Positions 33,205 to 42,450 of a DNA stretch of 50,967 nucleotides are shown in pieces. This DNA is from an uncultured Gemmatimonadota bacterium (lineage in GTDB: Bacteria > Gemmatimonadota > Gemmatimonadetes > Gemmatimonadales > Gemmatimonadaceae). Every line of letters starts with the position of its first letter. The stretch's first letter is position 1. Both the position numbers and the translations under genes were made by a program. The DNA lies in contig CAMLDY010000009.1 in the NCBI GenBank assembly GCA_946478895.1, positions 1 to 50,967 of the forward strand. Direction: 5' to 3'. The notes under the pieces are model-generated. The model had not been told where the DNA came from. It was given only the letters and a program-made list of their open reading frames with translations, and made no database searches.

Positions 33205-33246
33205 TTGACAAATGACTTTGTCAAACTGACCAGCCGCATCTGGTAT
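33205..33246 (+). promoter_or_regulatory. Inverted-repeat operator and promoter candidate upstream of hsp20
   Basis: TTGACAAATGACTTTGTCAA (33205-33224) is an 8-bp perfect inverted repeat, TTGACAAA and TTTGTCAA, around TGAC. A third related half-site, TTTGACAAAC, lies at 33182-33191. TTGTCA (33218-33223) and TGGTAT (33241-33246) are 17 bases apart and could be -35/-10 boxes, so a repressor on the repeat would cover the -35 region. It is not the CIRCE sequence. The rest of the 276-bp gap 33029-33304 shows nothing else I can name. Confidence 0.45.
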
Positions 33247-33304
33247 GGTGGTTGCCGCCTACGGGTTCCGTCCAGTTCGACTAAACCCACAACAGGAGAC
33301 GAAA

Positions 33305-33871
33305 ATGCTCTACAGAATGACGACGAGCTCCCCGATTTTCGGACTCCGGCGCGAGATCGACCGGTTGTTCGACGACACCTTCATGCGAGATGGCTCCAAC
33401 TGGAGTCCCGCTGTCGACGTCAGGGAAAATGACAACGAGATCAGCCTGGATCTCGAGCTGCCTGGAATCAAGCCCGAAGATGTAGAGATCACCGCGGAGA
33501 ATGGCGTCCTCACCGTGCGCGGCGAGAAGAAGAGCGAGAAGAAGGAGGGCGAGGAGAACCGCTACCACGTGATCGAGCGCAGCTACGGTTCGTTCCTGCG
33601 CACCTTCCAGCTGCCGCAGGGCATCGACGAAGATCAGATCAACGCGCACTTCGAGAACGGCATTCTGGCGATCCACATTCCGAAGGCGGCGCTTCCCCAG
33701 CCGAAGAAGATCCAGATCGCTGCCGGGAACCAGCAGAAGTCGCAGGCGTCGGTCGGCAGCGGCAACGTTTCGAGCAGCCAGACCAACGGCGAAAGCCGCG
33801 GGTCCGGCCAGAAGTCGACCACCACTTCGCAGCGCGAGCGCGAGAACGAGAAAGTTGCTGCGGCTCGGTGA
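33305..33871 (+). CDS. Small heat shock protein (Hsp20/alpha-crystallin)
   Basis: A 188-residue sHSP chaperone that binds unfolding proteins without ATP. The ATG at 33305 has AGGAG eight bases upstream. N-terminal arm: SSPIFGLRREIDRLFDDTF. Alpha-crystallin domain (about 38-135): SPAVDVRENDNEISLDLELP, VEITAENGVLTVRGEK, HVIERSYGSFLRTFQLP, and the conserved AHFENGILAIHIPKA. The C-terminal tail is unusually long and rich in Gly, Ser and Gln (about 140-188). Confidence 0.94.
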   Translation: MLYRMTTSSPIFGLRREIDRLFDDTFMRDGSNWSPAVDVRENDNEISLDLELPGIKPEDVEITAENGVLTVRGEKKSEKKEGEENRYHVIERSYGSFLRTFQLPQGIDEDQINAHFENGILAIHIPKAALPQPKKIQIAAGNQQKSQASVGSGNVSSSQTNGESRGSGQKSTTTSQRERENEKVAAAR

Positions 33872-33896
33872 GTAACCCCGCCTAGCGGCTCAGATC

Positions 33897-33929
33897 GAGG
33901 CTCGCGCAATCGCGGGCCTCTTTCTTTTT
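33897..33929 (+). terminator. Rho-independent terminator after hsp20
   Basis: GAGGCTCGCG (33897-33906) pairs with CGCGGGCCTC (33911-33920), a 10-bp stem with one G-U pair and loop CAAT, followed by TTTCTTTTT. It lies 25 bases past the hsp20 stop, making hsp20 a single-gene unit. Confidence 0.9.
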
Positions 33930-33968
33930 GCCCTCGTATCAGGCCGTCAGGCGATGCATCTTTGAATC

Positions 33969-35300
33969 ATGAATGCACGCGCGCTGGCCGCAGCGCTGAT
34001 CGCGTTTTCGATTCCCGTCGCGGTGGCCGCGCAAGTTGCGAACCCCGCCGCGTCGCCCAACCCGCCCGCGCAAACCCTGCCCGGCGCGCCGCTCCCACCG
34101 CAGGCGACCGGCGCAGAGCCCGGTTCGAACCTCACGGTCTATCTGCTCACCTTCGGGTGGGGCGATGTGGTGTGGGAGCGGTTCGGCCACAACGCGATCT
34201 GGATCAAGGACGCTTCTAGCGGCACAAACCTCACCTACAACTGGGGCATGTTCGACTTCAATCAGCCCCACTTCATCTGGCGCTTCGTGACGGGCGACAC
34301 CAAGTACTGGATGGAGCCGATTCCGCTGGCGCCAATGGTCGAGTACTACAAGCAGAACAACCGGTCGATTCTCGCTCAGGAGTTGAATCTCAGCCCGGCA
34401 CAGCGCCTCGAGCTCCAGCGTTTCGTAACCAACAACGCGCTTCCCGAGAACAAGTTCTACCGTTACGACTACTATCGCGACAACTGCTCGACTCGCCTCC
34501 GCGACGCAATCGACCACGCGCTCGGCGGTCAGCTGCAAACTGCGACAGTGACAAGAATGACGTCCGGGACTTATCGCTGGCACACCCAGCGACTGCTCTC
34601 CGGAGACCTGCCGCTCTACACCGGCGTCACCCTGGCACTCGGTCAGCCCGCCGACAAACCGCTCTCGATGTGGCAGGAAATGTTTCTGCCCGTCCGAATG
34701 GCCAACGATCTGCGGTCGGTCAGGATTACCGATAGCACGGGCACCCAGATCCCATTGGTGCGCTCGGAGACGACGCTGTTCACCTCGGGGCGTGCCCCGG
34801 AGCCGTCGGCTCCTTGGAACTATTTGCCGCTGTTCGTCGCCGTCGGAATCGTCTACGCGGCGTTGCTCGTAATCCTGGTCCGGAGCGCCGAAGGCGGACA
34901 CCGCGGATCCCTGTTCGGTGCGACGGCACTCGCTACTCTCTGGAGTCTCATCGCCGGCGCCGGCGGCCTCGCGCTGGTCTTCGCGTGGCTGTTCACGAAA
35001 CACTACTTCATGGGGCACAACGAGAACCTGCTTCACTTCGATCCGCTCTCGATTGCACTGGTGGTTCTGATTCCGCTCGCGATCTATGGTCTGCGCGGCG
35101 TCACGCGAGCGCGAAAGCTGGCTGGAATTATCGCGCTGGTCTCCCTGCTGGGCTGCGTTCTTCAGAGCCTGCCGCTCTTTGACCAGCGCAACGGTGAGAT
35201 CATCGGGCTGGCCCTGCCGATCAACCTCGCCGTGTGGTGGACCGTGTACCGTCTCACCGCCTACAGGCGGACTTCCTTGCCCTCTTCTGCCGCCTTGTAG
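33969..35300 (+). CDS. Lnb/DUF4105-type periplasmic domain with membrane helices
   Basis: A 443-residue protein with a signal peptide (about 1-21, ending AVAAQ). The exported domain (about 50-270) has the DUF4105/Lnb pattern: DVVWERFGHNAIWI with H74, NWGMFDF, and RYDYYRDNCSTRLRDAI with C173, a Cys-His pair suggesting a thiol active site. Five predicted TM helices fill about 280-435. In enterococci Lnb moves an acyl chain to the N-terminus of lipoproteins; assigning that here is inference. Its last 40 bases overlap the end of the opposing gene. Confidence 0.83.
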   Translation: MNARALAAALIAFSIPVAVAAQVANPAASPNPPAQTLPGAPLPPQATGAEPGSNLTVYLLTFGWGDVVWERFGHNAIWIKDASSGTNLTYNWGMFDFNQPHFIWRFVTGDTKYWMEPIPLAPMVEYYKQNNRSILAQELNLSPAQRLELQRFVTNNALPENKFYRYDYYRDNCSTRLRDAIDHALGGQLQTATVTRMTSGTYRWHTQRLLSGDLPLYTGVTLALGQPADKPLSMWQEMFLPVRMANDLRSVRITDSTGTQIPLVRSETTLFTSGRAPEPSAPWNYLPLFVAVGIVYAALLVILVRSAEGGHRGSLFGATALATLWSLIAGAGGLALVFAWLFTKHYFMGHNENLLHFDPLSIALVVLIPLAIYGLRGVTRARKLAGIIALVSLLGCVLQSLPLFDQRNGEIIGLALPINLAVWWTVYRLTAYRRTSLPSSAAL

Positions 35301-36301
35301 ATCGCTTCCATCAGCCTGATTACCGCCAGCTGATCCTCCGGTGGCTCGTACGGAATCGTCTCATTTACGACGGCGATGAAGTGCGCCAGCTCGGCGCGAT
35401 AAGATTGCAGGAATACGCTCTCCCGCGCGGCCGCCCCGCTCGGTGACACGTCCGTCGGCTTGCCGTTCAACATCTTCACCACCCGGAGCGGCGCGAGGCG
35501 CGCGCTTCCCCGCCCCGACAGAACCTCAAACCACCACCGCTCCTCCTGACCAACGTACGACCACGACACGTCGAAGCTGAAGCTGACTCCGGCGGCGCAC
35601 TCGACGTGGACGATCATCGAATCCTCTACGGTGCTGGCCCCACGCGCCCGGTCCATGTGCGCCGTCACGCGCACGGGCTCGGGGAAGTCGGCGACCCAGA
35701 GCGCGAGATCCACGAGCGGATATCCGTGCTCGAAGAACGCGCCCCCTCCCGCCTCGGGGCGGCGGAATCTCCAGCCCGTGCGACTGCTGGAGAATTGATA
35801 CTGGCCGGCGCGAACACCGATCAGCCGGCCCAGCTCTCCTCCCTGCAGGAAGCGATAGAGCTGCTGCACGTCGCTCCGAAAACGGTGGTTATTTCCGACG
35901 ACCACTTTGCGGCCAGCCTGCTTCGCCGCGGCGAGAATCCGCTCGACCCCACGTGAGGTGAGCGACAGCGGCCGCTCGCAAAGGACATCGACCTTTGACT
36001 TGAGCGCGCGCAGAACGTGCGGCTCGTGCAGATGGTTCGGCGTCGCAATGACGACGGCATCGACCTCGTCGAGCTCCAGCAGATCCTCGATATCCGTGAA
36101 CACATCCGGAATCTTGAGCCGCTCGGCGATGGCGCTTGCCTTGGGGCCGTCGTTGTCGCAGAGCGCGACAAGCTGCGCACCTTTGATTTTCGAGAGCACC
36201 GGCAAGTGTGCGAGCTGCGCAATTGCGCCCGCGCCGACAAGGCCGAGCCGCAGGTCGCGCGCTGGTTTTGTCTCCTTGGTGCTAGCTGGCGATTCGGCCA
36301 A
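35261..36301 (-). CDS. Gfo/Idh/MocA-family protein with altered catalytic residues
   Basis: A 346-residue protein starting TTG at 36301. The N-terminal Rossmann fold (LRLGLVGAGAIAQLAHLPVL) and AVVIATPNHLHEPHVLRAL are typical of Gfo/Idh/MocA oxidoreductases. The usual EKP is E109-R110-P111 (CERPLSL). The usual D-x-x-x-H pair in the GGG...DxGxHxxD segment reads E191-H-G-Y-P195 (GGGAFFEHGYPLVDLALW). So the Lys, Asp and His of the family triad are Arg, Glu and Pro, and ordinary dehydrogenase activity is doubtful although NAD(P) binding seems kept. It overlaps the SpoIID gene by 20 bases and the opposing gene by 40. Confidence 0.85.
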   Translation of the reverse strand: MAESPASTKETKPARDLRLGLVGAGAIAQLAHLPVLSKIKGAQLVALCDNDGPKASAIAERLKIPDVFTDIEDLLELDEVDAVVIATPNHLHEPHVLRALKSKVDVLCERPLSLTSRGVERILAAAKQAGRKVVVGNNHRFRSDVQQLYRFLQGGELGRLIGVRAGQYQFSSSRTGWRFRRPEAGGGAFFEHGYPLVDLALWVADFPEPVRVTAHMDRARGASTVEDSMIVHVECAAGVSFSFDVSWSYVGQEERWWFEVLSGRGSARLAPLRVVKMLNGKPTDVSPSGAAARESVFLQSYRAELAHFIAVVNETIPYEPPEDQLAVIRLMEAIYKAAEEGKEVRL

Positions 36302-37436
36302 GCGTGGTTCCCGGGTAGTAGGTCTCTAGAATCGTACGGAAATTCTGCCCAGCGCGCGCCCGTCCGATAGCCCCCCACTGGCACATCCCGATGCCGTGGC
36401 CGTATCCGCGTCCCGTCACCGTCAGCCCTGAAACCTCGCCTCCGCTCTTTTCCTCGGACACCGATATCAACGTGCTGTTGAGGATTGCCCCCTTTGCATC
36501 GCGGAGCACGAAGCGAATGTCATTGCCGCGGAGTGTGTAAGTCCCCGCCTCGGTCTGCACTGCGAGCGCAGCCATTCTACCTGACGGAGTTCGGCCGGCT
36601 TCGCGAACGTCGGTGATCTTGCCGAGTCCCGACTTTGGCGCGTTGGTGTAGCTGGCGAGGTATTTCTCGAGCACGGCGCGCAGCCCTGCGGCATCGTAGT
36701 TCTGCGTCCACGCAAAGCGCGGCGACGGATCGCAGTAGTAGTGATCGCTGCCCGGTACCTTGTCGCTGACGGGGCGGAGATAGGGTTCGTCGGGCTGATC
36801 GTACCACACTTCGGAGACACCCGCTGTCGACCCTCCGCAAGTCGAGTGATAGGGTGTGGTGATCGGCTGACCGTTGTACAGCACGATGACATCCGCAGTC
36901 GTCGTGATCGCCGAGTCCGAGAGTGGCTTCTCAGCGTCGACTCCACCATAGACCTGGTCCTGCACCGTCGCGTACATGTCGAAGGCCCGTGCGGGGTTGA
37001 GGTGCTTGTAGGCATACGTGCGAGCTGCCACGGCCTGAGCTTCGACCGCCGCCACTTCAGCGGCCGTGCGATTGCCGATCTCGAGCGGCACCACCCCTCG
37101 CAGATAGTCATCCATCGGCAGCTTGTTGATCACCAGAAATCCCGAGTCGGTCTGGCTGATCTCGAGCGTGCCGCGGTAGCGCTTGCCGTTCCAGACTACG
37201 AAACCGTCTGACCCCGGCTGCACTACTCTTGTATTTCCGATCTCGGGTGGCAGCTGCTTAACGGCGGTCTCCAGGGCGATCCGGACGAGCTGCTGACTGC
37301 CGGGTTTGTAAACACCGCGCACGACGGGAACGTTGCCAGCGCCCCGCGGCGGCGGTGAGAGCGAGACGCACGCTGCTGCGATAACCACAGCTGCGATCGC
37401 AAGCTGACCTCGCCGCTTGGCAGTGGCCTTACGCAA
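36282..37436 (-). CDS. SpoIID/LytB-domain protein, membrane-anchored
   Basis: A 384-residue protein. TTG at 37436 overlaps the hemL stop by 8 bases and begins [22 protein letters not shown], a signal or anchor with a possible, non-ideal lipobox Cys at 23. The SpoIID domain has [16 protein letters not shown] with the conserved Glu (E119) and [20 protein letters not shown]. Later it has [16 protein letters not shown], and it closes with [15 protein letters not shown]. SpoIID is a lytic transglycosylase that cuts denuded glycan strands; the domain also occurs in non-sporulating diderms, and no other sporulation gene is present here. Confidence 0.88.
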   Translation of the reverse strand: MRKATAKRRGQLAIAAVVIAAACVSLSPPPRGAGNVPVVRGVYKPGSQQLVRIALETAVKQLPPEIGNTRVVQPGSDGFVVWNGKRYRGTLEISQTDSGFLVINKLPMDDYLRGVVPLEIGNRTAAEVAAVEAQAVAARTYAYKHLNPARAFDMYATVQDQVYGGVDAEKPLSDSAITTTADVIVLYNGQPITTPYHSTCGGSTAGVSEVWYDQPDEPYLRPVSDKVPGSDHYYCDPSPRFAWTQNYDAAGLRAVLEKYLASYTNAPKSGLGKITDVREAGRTPSGRMAALAVQTEAGTYTLRGNDIRFVLRDAKGAILNSTLISVSEEKSGGEVSGLTVTGRGYGHGIGMCQWGAIGRARAGQNFRTILETYYPGTTLGRIAS

Positions 37437-38706
37437 TTGCGTGCTCCAGCGCGCCGCGCATTCTCTCCAGCGCAAGGTCGACCTCCTCATCCCCGTGGGC
37501 AGCCGACATGAAGCACGACTCGAATGCCGAAGGCGCAAGATAGACTCCTCGATCCAGAGCAGCGTGAAAGAAGCGGCGAAACAGCTCGACGTCCGACGCC
37601 TTTGCGTCGCTGAAATTTCGCACCGGACGCTCGCTGAAGAAAAATCCCCACATCGAGCCGGCGCAGGCGGCAGGTAGCGGAACGCCGAGCTCGCTGGCGA
37701 TCATTTGCAAACCTCCGACCAGCGCAGTTGTGCGCTGCTCGATGCGGGCGTGAAGCGCAGGAGTCAACGCTGTGAGAGTCGCGAGGCCAGCCGCCATCGC
37801 CAATGGATTGCCCGAGAGCGTTCCCGCCTGATAGACGGGGCCGGCCGGCGCCACTTGCTCCATGATATCCCGTCGCCCACCATACGCTGCGACAGGCAGA
37901 CCACCGCCGATCACCTTCCCAAGCGTGGTAAGATCGGCAGTCACTCCGAACCTTTCGCGCGCCCCACCGGGCGCGATACGAAAGCCGGTCATGACCTCGT
38001 CGAAGATCAAAAGGGCGCCGGAATCATCGGCCAACGCCCGCAGACCCTCCAGAAACCCCGGCTCGGGCGGAATGAAACCCGAATTGCCGACCACGGGCTC
38101 GACGATTATAGCGGCGATCCCGCGAGAATTCTCGCGTACGAGCTCTCTGGCTGCAGCAAGATCGTTGTACGGCGCGGTGACGGTCAGCGCCGCAAGCTCC
38201 GCCGGAACGCCGGGAGAATCAGGCAAGCCGAGCGTCGCTACACCGGACCCCGCGCGCACGAGAAAGGAATCGGCGTGTCCGTGATAACAACCCTCGAACT
38301 TGAGGATCGCGTCACGCCGCGTGAAGGCGCGCGCGAGGCGCACCGCGCTCATCGTCGCTTCGGTGCCGCTCGAGACGAACCGCAGCATTTCGATATGCGG
38401 CATCCGCTGCCGAATCAATTCGCCGAGTTGCACCTCGAGCTCCGTGGGCATCCCGAAGCTCGTACCATTCCGCATCGTTGCCTCGAGCGCGTCGAGCACC
38501 ATCGGCGGGGCGTGGCCGAGCACCAGCGGACCCCACGACAGGACGAAGTCGATGTACTCTTTGCCATCCACATCCCAGATGCGCGCGCCTTCGCCGCGGG
38601 CCGCCACGATCGGCTCGCCGCCGACACCGCGAAACGCTCTCACCGGCGAGTTCACGCCTCCGGGAAAGAGCTCGCGCGCGCGCGCCATCACGTCTGCGGA
38701 GCGCAT
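37429..38706 (-). CDS. hemL: Glutamate-1-semialdehyde 2,1-aminomutase
   Basis: A 425-residue PLP enzyme making 5-aminolevulinate in the C5 heme/tetrapyrrole pathway. It shows [65 protein letters not shown] and the PLP lysine K264 in [13 protein letters not shown]. The [11 protein letters not shown] start and length are typical of HemL. Its ATG overlaps the rimO stop by one base (TAATG). Confidence 0.97.
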   Translation of the reverse strand: MRSADVMARARELFPGGVNSPVRAFRGVGGEPIVAARGEGARIWDVDGKEYIDFVLSWGPLVLGHAPPMVLDALEATMRNGTSFGMPTELEVQLGELIRQRMPHIEMLRFVSSGTEATMSAVRLARAFTRRDAILKFEGCYHGHADSFLVRAGSGVATLGLPDSPGVPAELAALTVTAPYNDLAAARELVRENSRGIAAIIVEPVVGNSGFIPPEPGFLEGLRALADDSGALLIFDEVMTGFRIAPGGARERFGVTADLTTLGKVIGGGLPVAAYGGRRDIMEQVAPAGPVYQAGTLSGNPLAMAAGLATLTALTPALHARIEQRTTALVGGLQMIASELGVPLPAACAGSMWGFFFSERPVRNFSDAKASDVELFRRFFHAALDRGVYLAPSAFESCFMSAAHGDEEVDLALERMRGALEHAIA

Positions 38707-40097
38707 TAGCGACCGTAGCTGCCGATCGTCACCTGACTGATGGGAAGCTCTCGGGTCCGTCGCCTGCGTTCCGGCGCACTGGGCGGCAGCATGACGCGAA
38801 TCAGCGATGCCTGAAAATCGTAATCATCGACAACTTCCTCGACTGCGACCTCGGCGATTGTGCCGGGCACCAGCGGCTCATCGATGTGAGTGACACCGTC
38901 GACGTCGTCGGCCTGCCAGGGCAGCCTTGCCTGCGAGGTCCCACGCTCGGCGTCGACACTGTCCACGAGCGCCGTCGAGCGGCGGGCGGTCCGCGCTTCA
39001 TAGCGTTCCGCGGTGATCCGGCGCTGAACCTCGGTGAGCCTCTCAAGTCGCTCGCGCTTCACAGCCTCGTGAACGTCGTCGGGGTACTTCGCGGCGCGAG
39101 TGCCTTCCTGCGGTGAATACGTAAACGCTCCAACCCGCTCGAAGCGCATCTCCTCGAGAAACTCGATCAGCTCCTCGAACTGTTCTTCCGTCTCACCCGG
39201 AAATCCAACGATGCAAGTGGTGCGAATTGCGACGTCGGGAACTGCGTCACGAAATTTTCTGACGCGATCGCGGATGGTGCGTTTTCTCTCCGGCCTGCGC
39301 ATCCTCGCCAGAACCGGATCGGAGCCGTGCTGGATCGGCATGTCGAGGTAAGGCAGCACCCGGCTCTCGCGGGCGACCACTTCGAGCAGTCGATCGGTGA
39401 TTCCCGCCGAGTACAGGTAGAGCATCCTGATCCACGGGATCGTCGTCTCGGACACGAGCGCCTCGAGCACCTCCGGCAGCCTGTTGCCGTCACGCAAGTC
39501 GCGGCCGTAGTGCGCCAGATCCTGCGCGACGAGATTTACTTCGCGCGCGCCCTGTAGCTCCAGTAGCTGCGCTTCGTGGACGATTTCGTCGAGCGAAAAG
39601 GATCGGTGCTTGCCCCGCATCAGCGGGATCGCGCAAAAGGCGCAGCCGTGATCACATCCCTCGCTGATCTTGAGATACCGCACGTGCGGCAGGTCTCCGG
39701 TGTAAACGCGGACGCCGGGGTGCAGCGCTTCGCTGGCTTCGCCGAGCAGACCGCGGTCGGAGAGCTCTCCGACCAGCTTTTGCATCTCGGATGAGCCGAG
39801 GAAGACATCGACTTCAGGAAGCGCTTCGACGAGCTCGGCCTTGTGCCGCTCGATCATGCAACCAACGGCAACTACAGCACGGCAATTCCCCTCTGACTTG
39901 AAGCGGGCCGCCTCCAGCATTGCATCGATCGACTCTTTCTTGGCGGCATCGATGAAGCCACAGGTGTTGACTATGATGACGTCGGCTTCGCTCAGCTCCG
40001 AGGTGTGTTCGGCAGAATGGTCGGACAGCTGGGCGAGATATCGCTCGCTATCGACGGTGTTCTTGTCGCAGCCGAGAGTGATGATTCCGACTTTCAT
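38706..40097 (-). CDS. rimO: Ribosomal protein S12 (Asp) methylthiotransferase RimO
   Basis: A 463-residue radical-SAM enzyme that methylthiolates an Asp of S12. The ATG at 40097 begins [20 protein letters not shown]. The N-terminal UPF0004 cluster uses the Cys residues in LGCDKN, VNTCGF and VGCMIE. The radical-SAM CxxxCxxC is in [14 protein letters not shown]. Later motifs are [25 protein letters not shown] and [15 protein letters not shown]-terminal TRAM-type domain ends the protein. GCxKNxVDSE separates it from MiaB. It follows yajQ by 31 bases. Confidence 0.93.
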   Translation of the reverse strand: MKVGIITLGCDKNTVDSERYLAQLSDHSAEHTSELSEADVIIVNTCGFIDAAKKESIDAMLEAARFKSEGNCRAVVAVGCMIERHKAELVEALPEVDVFLGSSEMQKLVGELSDRGLLGEASEALHPGVRVYTGDLPHVRYLKISEGCDHGCAFCAIPLMRGKHRSFSLDEIVHEAQLLELQGAREVNLVAQDLAHYGRDLRDGNRLPEVLEALVSETTIPWIRMLYLYSAGITDRLLEVVARESRVLPYLDMPIQHGSDPVLARMRRPERKRTIRDRVRKFRDAVPDVAIRTTCIVGFPGETEEQFEELIEFLEEMRFERVGAFTYSPQEGTRAAKYPDDVHEAVKRERLERLTEVQRRITAERYEARTARRSTALVDSVDAERGTSQARLPWQADDVDGVTHIDEPLVPGTIAEVAVEEVVDDYDFQASLIRVMLPPSAPERRRRTRELPISQVTIGSYGR

Positions 40098-40128
40098 GTC
40101 GGTTGCCCGCAATGCAAGGCGGCGTCGG

Positions 40129-40629
40129 TCACCGATAGTTGCCGAACTTGAGCTCGACGCCGAAATCCTTGGTGCGGAGGAGCGCGATCGCCTGCTGAAG
40201 GTCGTCACGCGACGGAGACGTTACACGCACCTGGTCGCCCTGGATCGCCGCCTGAACTTTCTTGAGCTTCGCTTCCTTGATCGCGGCCGCGACCTTCTTC
40301 GCGGTGTCGCCGTCGAGCGCCATCTTGAGTGCAACGTCGCGGCGCACGGTGTCGCCGCCCGCGGGTTTGATCTCGCCAGGATCGAGATTCTTCACCGGAA
40401 CTCCGCGCTTGATCAACTTGGACTGAAGAACGTCCCAGAGCGCATTCATCTTGAAGTCGTTCTCGGCGGTGAGCGCGATCTTGCCCTCGGTTCGATTCAA
40501 CTCGATGCTGGCGGGAGATCCCTTGAAGTCGTAGCGCTGGGAAATTTCCTTCTGCGCCTGATTGACGGCGTTGTCGACTTCCTGGAGGTCGACGCCGGTG
40601 GTGACGTCGAAGGATGCTTGCTGTGCCAT
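40129..40629 (-). CDS. YajQ-family nucleotide-binding protein
   Basis: A 166-residue protein of two ferredoxin-like folds. The ATG at 40629 starts AQQASFDVTTGVDLQEVDNA, and hallmarks are ISQRYDFKGSPASIELN, KSKLIKRG-type LQSKLIKRGVPVKNL and KKVQAAIQGDQVRVTSPSRD, then LRTKDFGVELKFGNYR. Members have been reported to bind cyclic di-GMP or nucleic acids. It is the first gene of yajQ-rimO-hemL-spoIID. Confidence 0.94.
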   Translation of the reverse strand: MAQQASFDVTTGVDLQEVDNAVNQAQKEISQRYDFKGSPASIELNRTEGKIALTAENDFKMNALWDVLQSKLIKRGVPVKNLDPGEIKPAGGDTVRRDVALKMALDGDTAKKVAAAIKEAKLKKVQAAIQGDQVRVTSPSRDDLQQAIALLRTKDFGVELKFGNYR

Positions 40630-40845
40630 GGGGTTGAAATGTAACCGTGAGACGTCGCGATCAACGCGGCGATCGGACGTCAGTGCCTCAACCTGAAAGA
40701 CCGTGGCCGATAAAAAATTTCTCTTGACTGATTCCGGGTCGATACACATGTTTCCGCCTCGCTCAGGTGGCCCCCTTGCGCCCGGCCGACTACTGCAGAG
40801 CTTCTACCACTTGCTACCCGTCGTCACCCTTTTGAGGATTGGCCA

Positions 40846-42393
40846 ATGCATCGCAGGGTTTCCGCTGCACTCGTTTTAACCGCGGCAGTTGTCGCGGCAT
40901 GTTCGACCGACGTTGTTGCCCCCACCAAAGCACCCTTGGCGCCGTCGCTCTCCATCTCGACTGCACCGACCGCGGGTCGCTACATCGTTTCGCTGAAGGG
41001 CGCGCAGACACCGGAAAGTTTTGCCTCGAAGGTTGAAGCAGTCGGGGGCACGGTCTCCTCGTTTCACGGGGGCGCGCGAATCGCCGTGGTGTCGGGCCTC
41101 ACCGATGCAGCGGCTGCTCAACTGTCTGCGGCCGGTGTCGGCGACACCTTCGCGGACTTCAGCTTTTCACCGAACGACAATTTCGGAACGGCCCAGGCCG
41201 ATGCGTCCGACGTCGCCAGCGACGCGATCGACAGCCAGCTGAATCCCGCCGGAGCAGGTCGTTTCAACTGGCAGTGGAACATGCGGCTGATCAACGCGGA
41301 CGCCGCATGGGCTGCCGGGAAGTTGGGAAGCTCTGGAGTTACGGTGGCGATCCTGGACACCGGCCTCGATTACGATGCGCCGGACCTCAATGGACTTGTC
41401 GACCTGTCGCGTTCAAAGTCGTTCATGAACCACTTCGTCGGCGTGCAGGATGATCCCACCACCCCCGAGGATGAGTACACTCCAATCGTCCCCGCCGACG
41501 ATCAGATCGTCGGATTTTTCCCAGGCCGCAACCTGATCACCGATCTGAATGGCCACGGCACCAACGTCGCCACTCAGGTGAGCAGCAAGGCTGCCGCGCT
41601 CGCCGGCGTGACATCCAAAACGACGCTGATCGGAGTCAAGGTGCTAGGGGCGAATGGATACGGCTCATTCGGCGACATCCTGAACGGCGTTCTTTGGGCC
41701 GCCGATCACGGCGCCGATGTAGCGAACATGAGCCTCGGCGGTGGTTTCTCGAAGGCCGGCAATGGCAGAAGCGTCGGCTTGATCAATCAGGTCTTCAACT
41801 ACGCCAATTCCAAGGGAATGGTCGTGGTCGTGGCGGCTGGCAATTCGGGTCTCAACCTCCAGCATATCGGCAACGGCTTCTCGACGTACTGCGACGCGCC
41901 CAACGTGATCTGCGTTTCGTCAGTTGGTCCTGCTTTCGCGACTGATGATCCAAACACGCCGGCATTTTACACGAACTTCGGCAAGAATAGCGTCGACGTC
42001 GCGGGCCCGGGCGGAAACGCCGACGCCGCGCACAACTTCGCACCGTCTCGCTGGCCATGGAGCGCGCCGGCTCCGGCCCCATTCACCGGCAACGACATCG
42101 CTTCATGGGTTTGGTCGTATTGCGCCAAGCAGACGCTCATCATCCAGAAGAATGTCGATGGAGTTCACGGCGATCTCTTCCTGACAAGCTGCACCGCTGG
42201 CAACCGGCTCACCGGTGACATCGGCACCAGCCAGGCTTCTCCACACGTGGCTGGTCTCGCAGCGCTGCTCATTGCCGAGAAGGGCAAGATGGCGCCGCAG
42301 CGCATCAAGCAAATCATGCAGCAATCGGCTTTTGCTACCGACAAGGCGTTCGGCCGTGGCAGGATCGACGTGAAGGCCGCGCTCGGTCTGTAA
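40846..42393 (+). CDS. Subtilisin-like serine protease (S8), lipoprotein
   Basis: A 515-residue exported protease. Its signal has lipobox AAC (Cys 19), suggesting a lipoprotein. An I9-type inhibitor prodomain (about 44-100: GRYIVSLKGAQTPESFASKV) precedes the catalytic domain with Asp171 (AILDTGLDYDAPDL), His237 (DLNGHGTNVA), oxyanion Asn333 (VAAGNSG) and Ser462 (GTSQASPHVAGLAAL). Inserts of about 35 residues before the His and a Trp/Cys-rich one before the Ser are notable. GAGGA lies about 10 bases upstream. A strong terminator follows. Confidence 0.94.
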   Translation: MHRRVSAALVLTAAVVAACSTDVVAPTKAPLAPSLSISTAPTAGRYIVSLKGAQTPESFASKVEAVGGTVSSFHGGARIAVVSGLTDAAAAQLSAAGVGDTFADFSFSPNDNFGTAQADASDVASDAIDSQLNPAGAGRFNWQWNMRLINADAAWAAGKLGSSGVTVAILDTGLDYDAPDLNGLVDLSRSKSFMNHFVGVQDDPTTPEDEYTPIVPADDQIVGFFPGRNLITDLNGHGTNVATQVSSKAAALAGVTSKTTLIGVKVLGANGYGSFGDILNGVLWAADHGADVANMSLGGGFSKAGNGRSVGLINQVFNYANSKGMVVVVAAGNSGLNLQHIGNGFSTYCDAPNVICVSSVGPAFATDDPNTPAFYTNFGKNSVDVAGPGGNADAAHNFAPSRWPWSAPAPAPFTGNDIASWVWSYCAKQTLIIQKNVDGVHGDLFLTSCTAGNRLTGDIGTSQASPHVAGLAALLIAEKGKMAPQRIKQIMQQSAFATDKAFGRGRIDVKAALGL

Positions 42394-42403
42394 TAAACGA
42401 TTC

Positions 42404-42445
42404 GAAAAAACAAAAGCCGGGTCCTCCAAGGACCCGGCTTTTTTT
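42404..42445. terminator. Bidirectional terminator between subtilase and PEBP genes
   Basis: GCCGGGTCCT (42416-42425) pairs perfectly with AGGACCCGGC (42429-42438) around CCA. Seven T follow (42439-42445), and an A-rich stretch precedes it (AAAAAACAAAA), which reads as T on the minus strand. It can therefore end both convergent transcripts. Confidence 0.95.
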
Positions 42446-42450
42446 CGCGC

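Noticed and set aside
36282..37436. Evidence for endospore formation from the SpoIID domain
   Set aside because: The domain is widespread in non-sporulating bacteria, and no other sporulation gene is present.
40724..40752. Promoter TTGACT and CATGTT before the subtilase gene
   Set aside because: The spacing is 17 but the -10 matches only half of the consensus; too weak to list.
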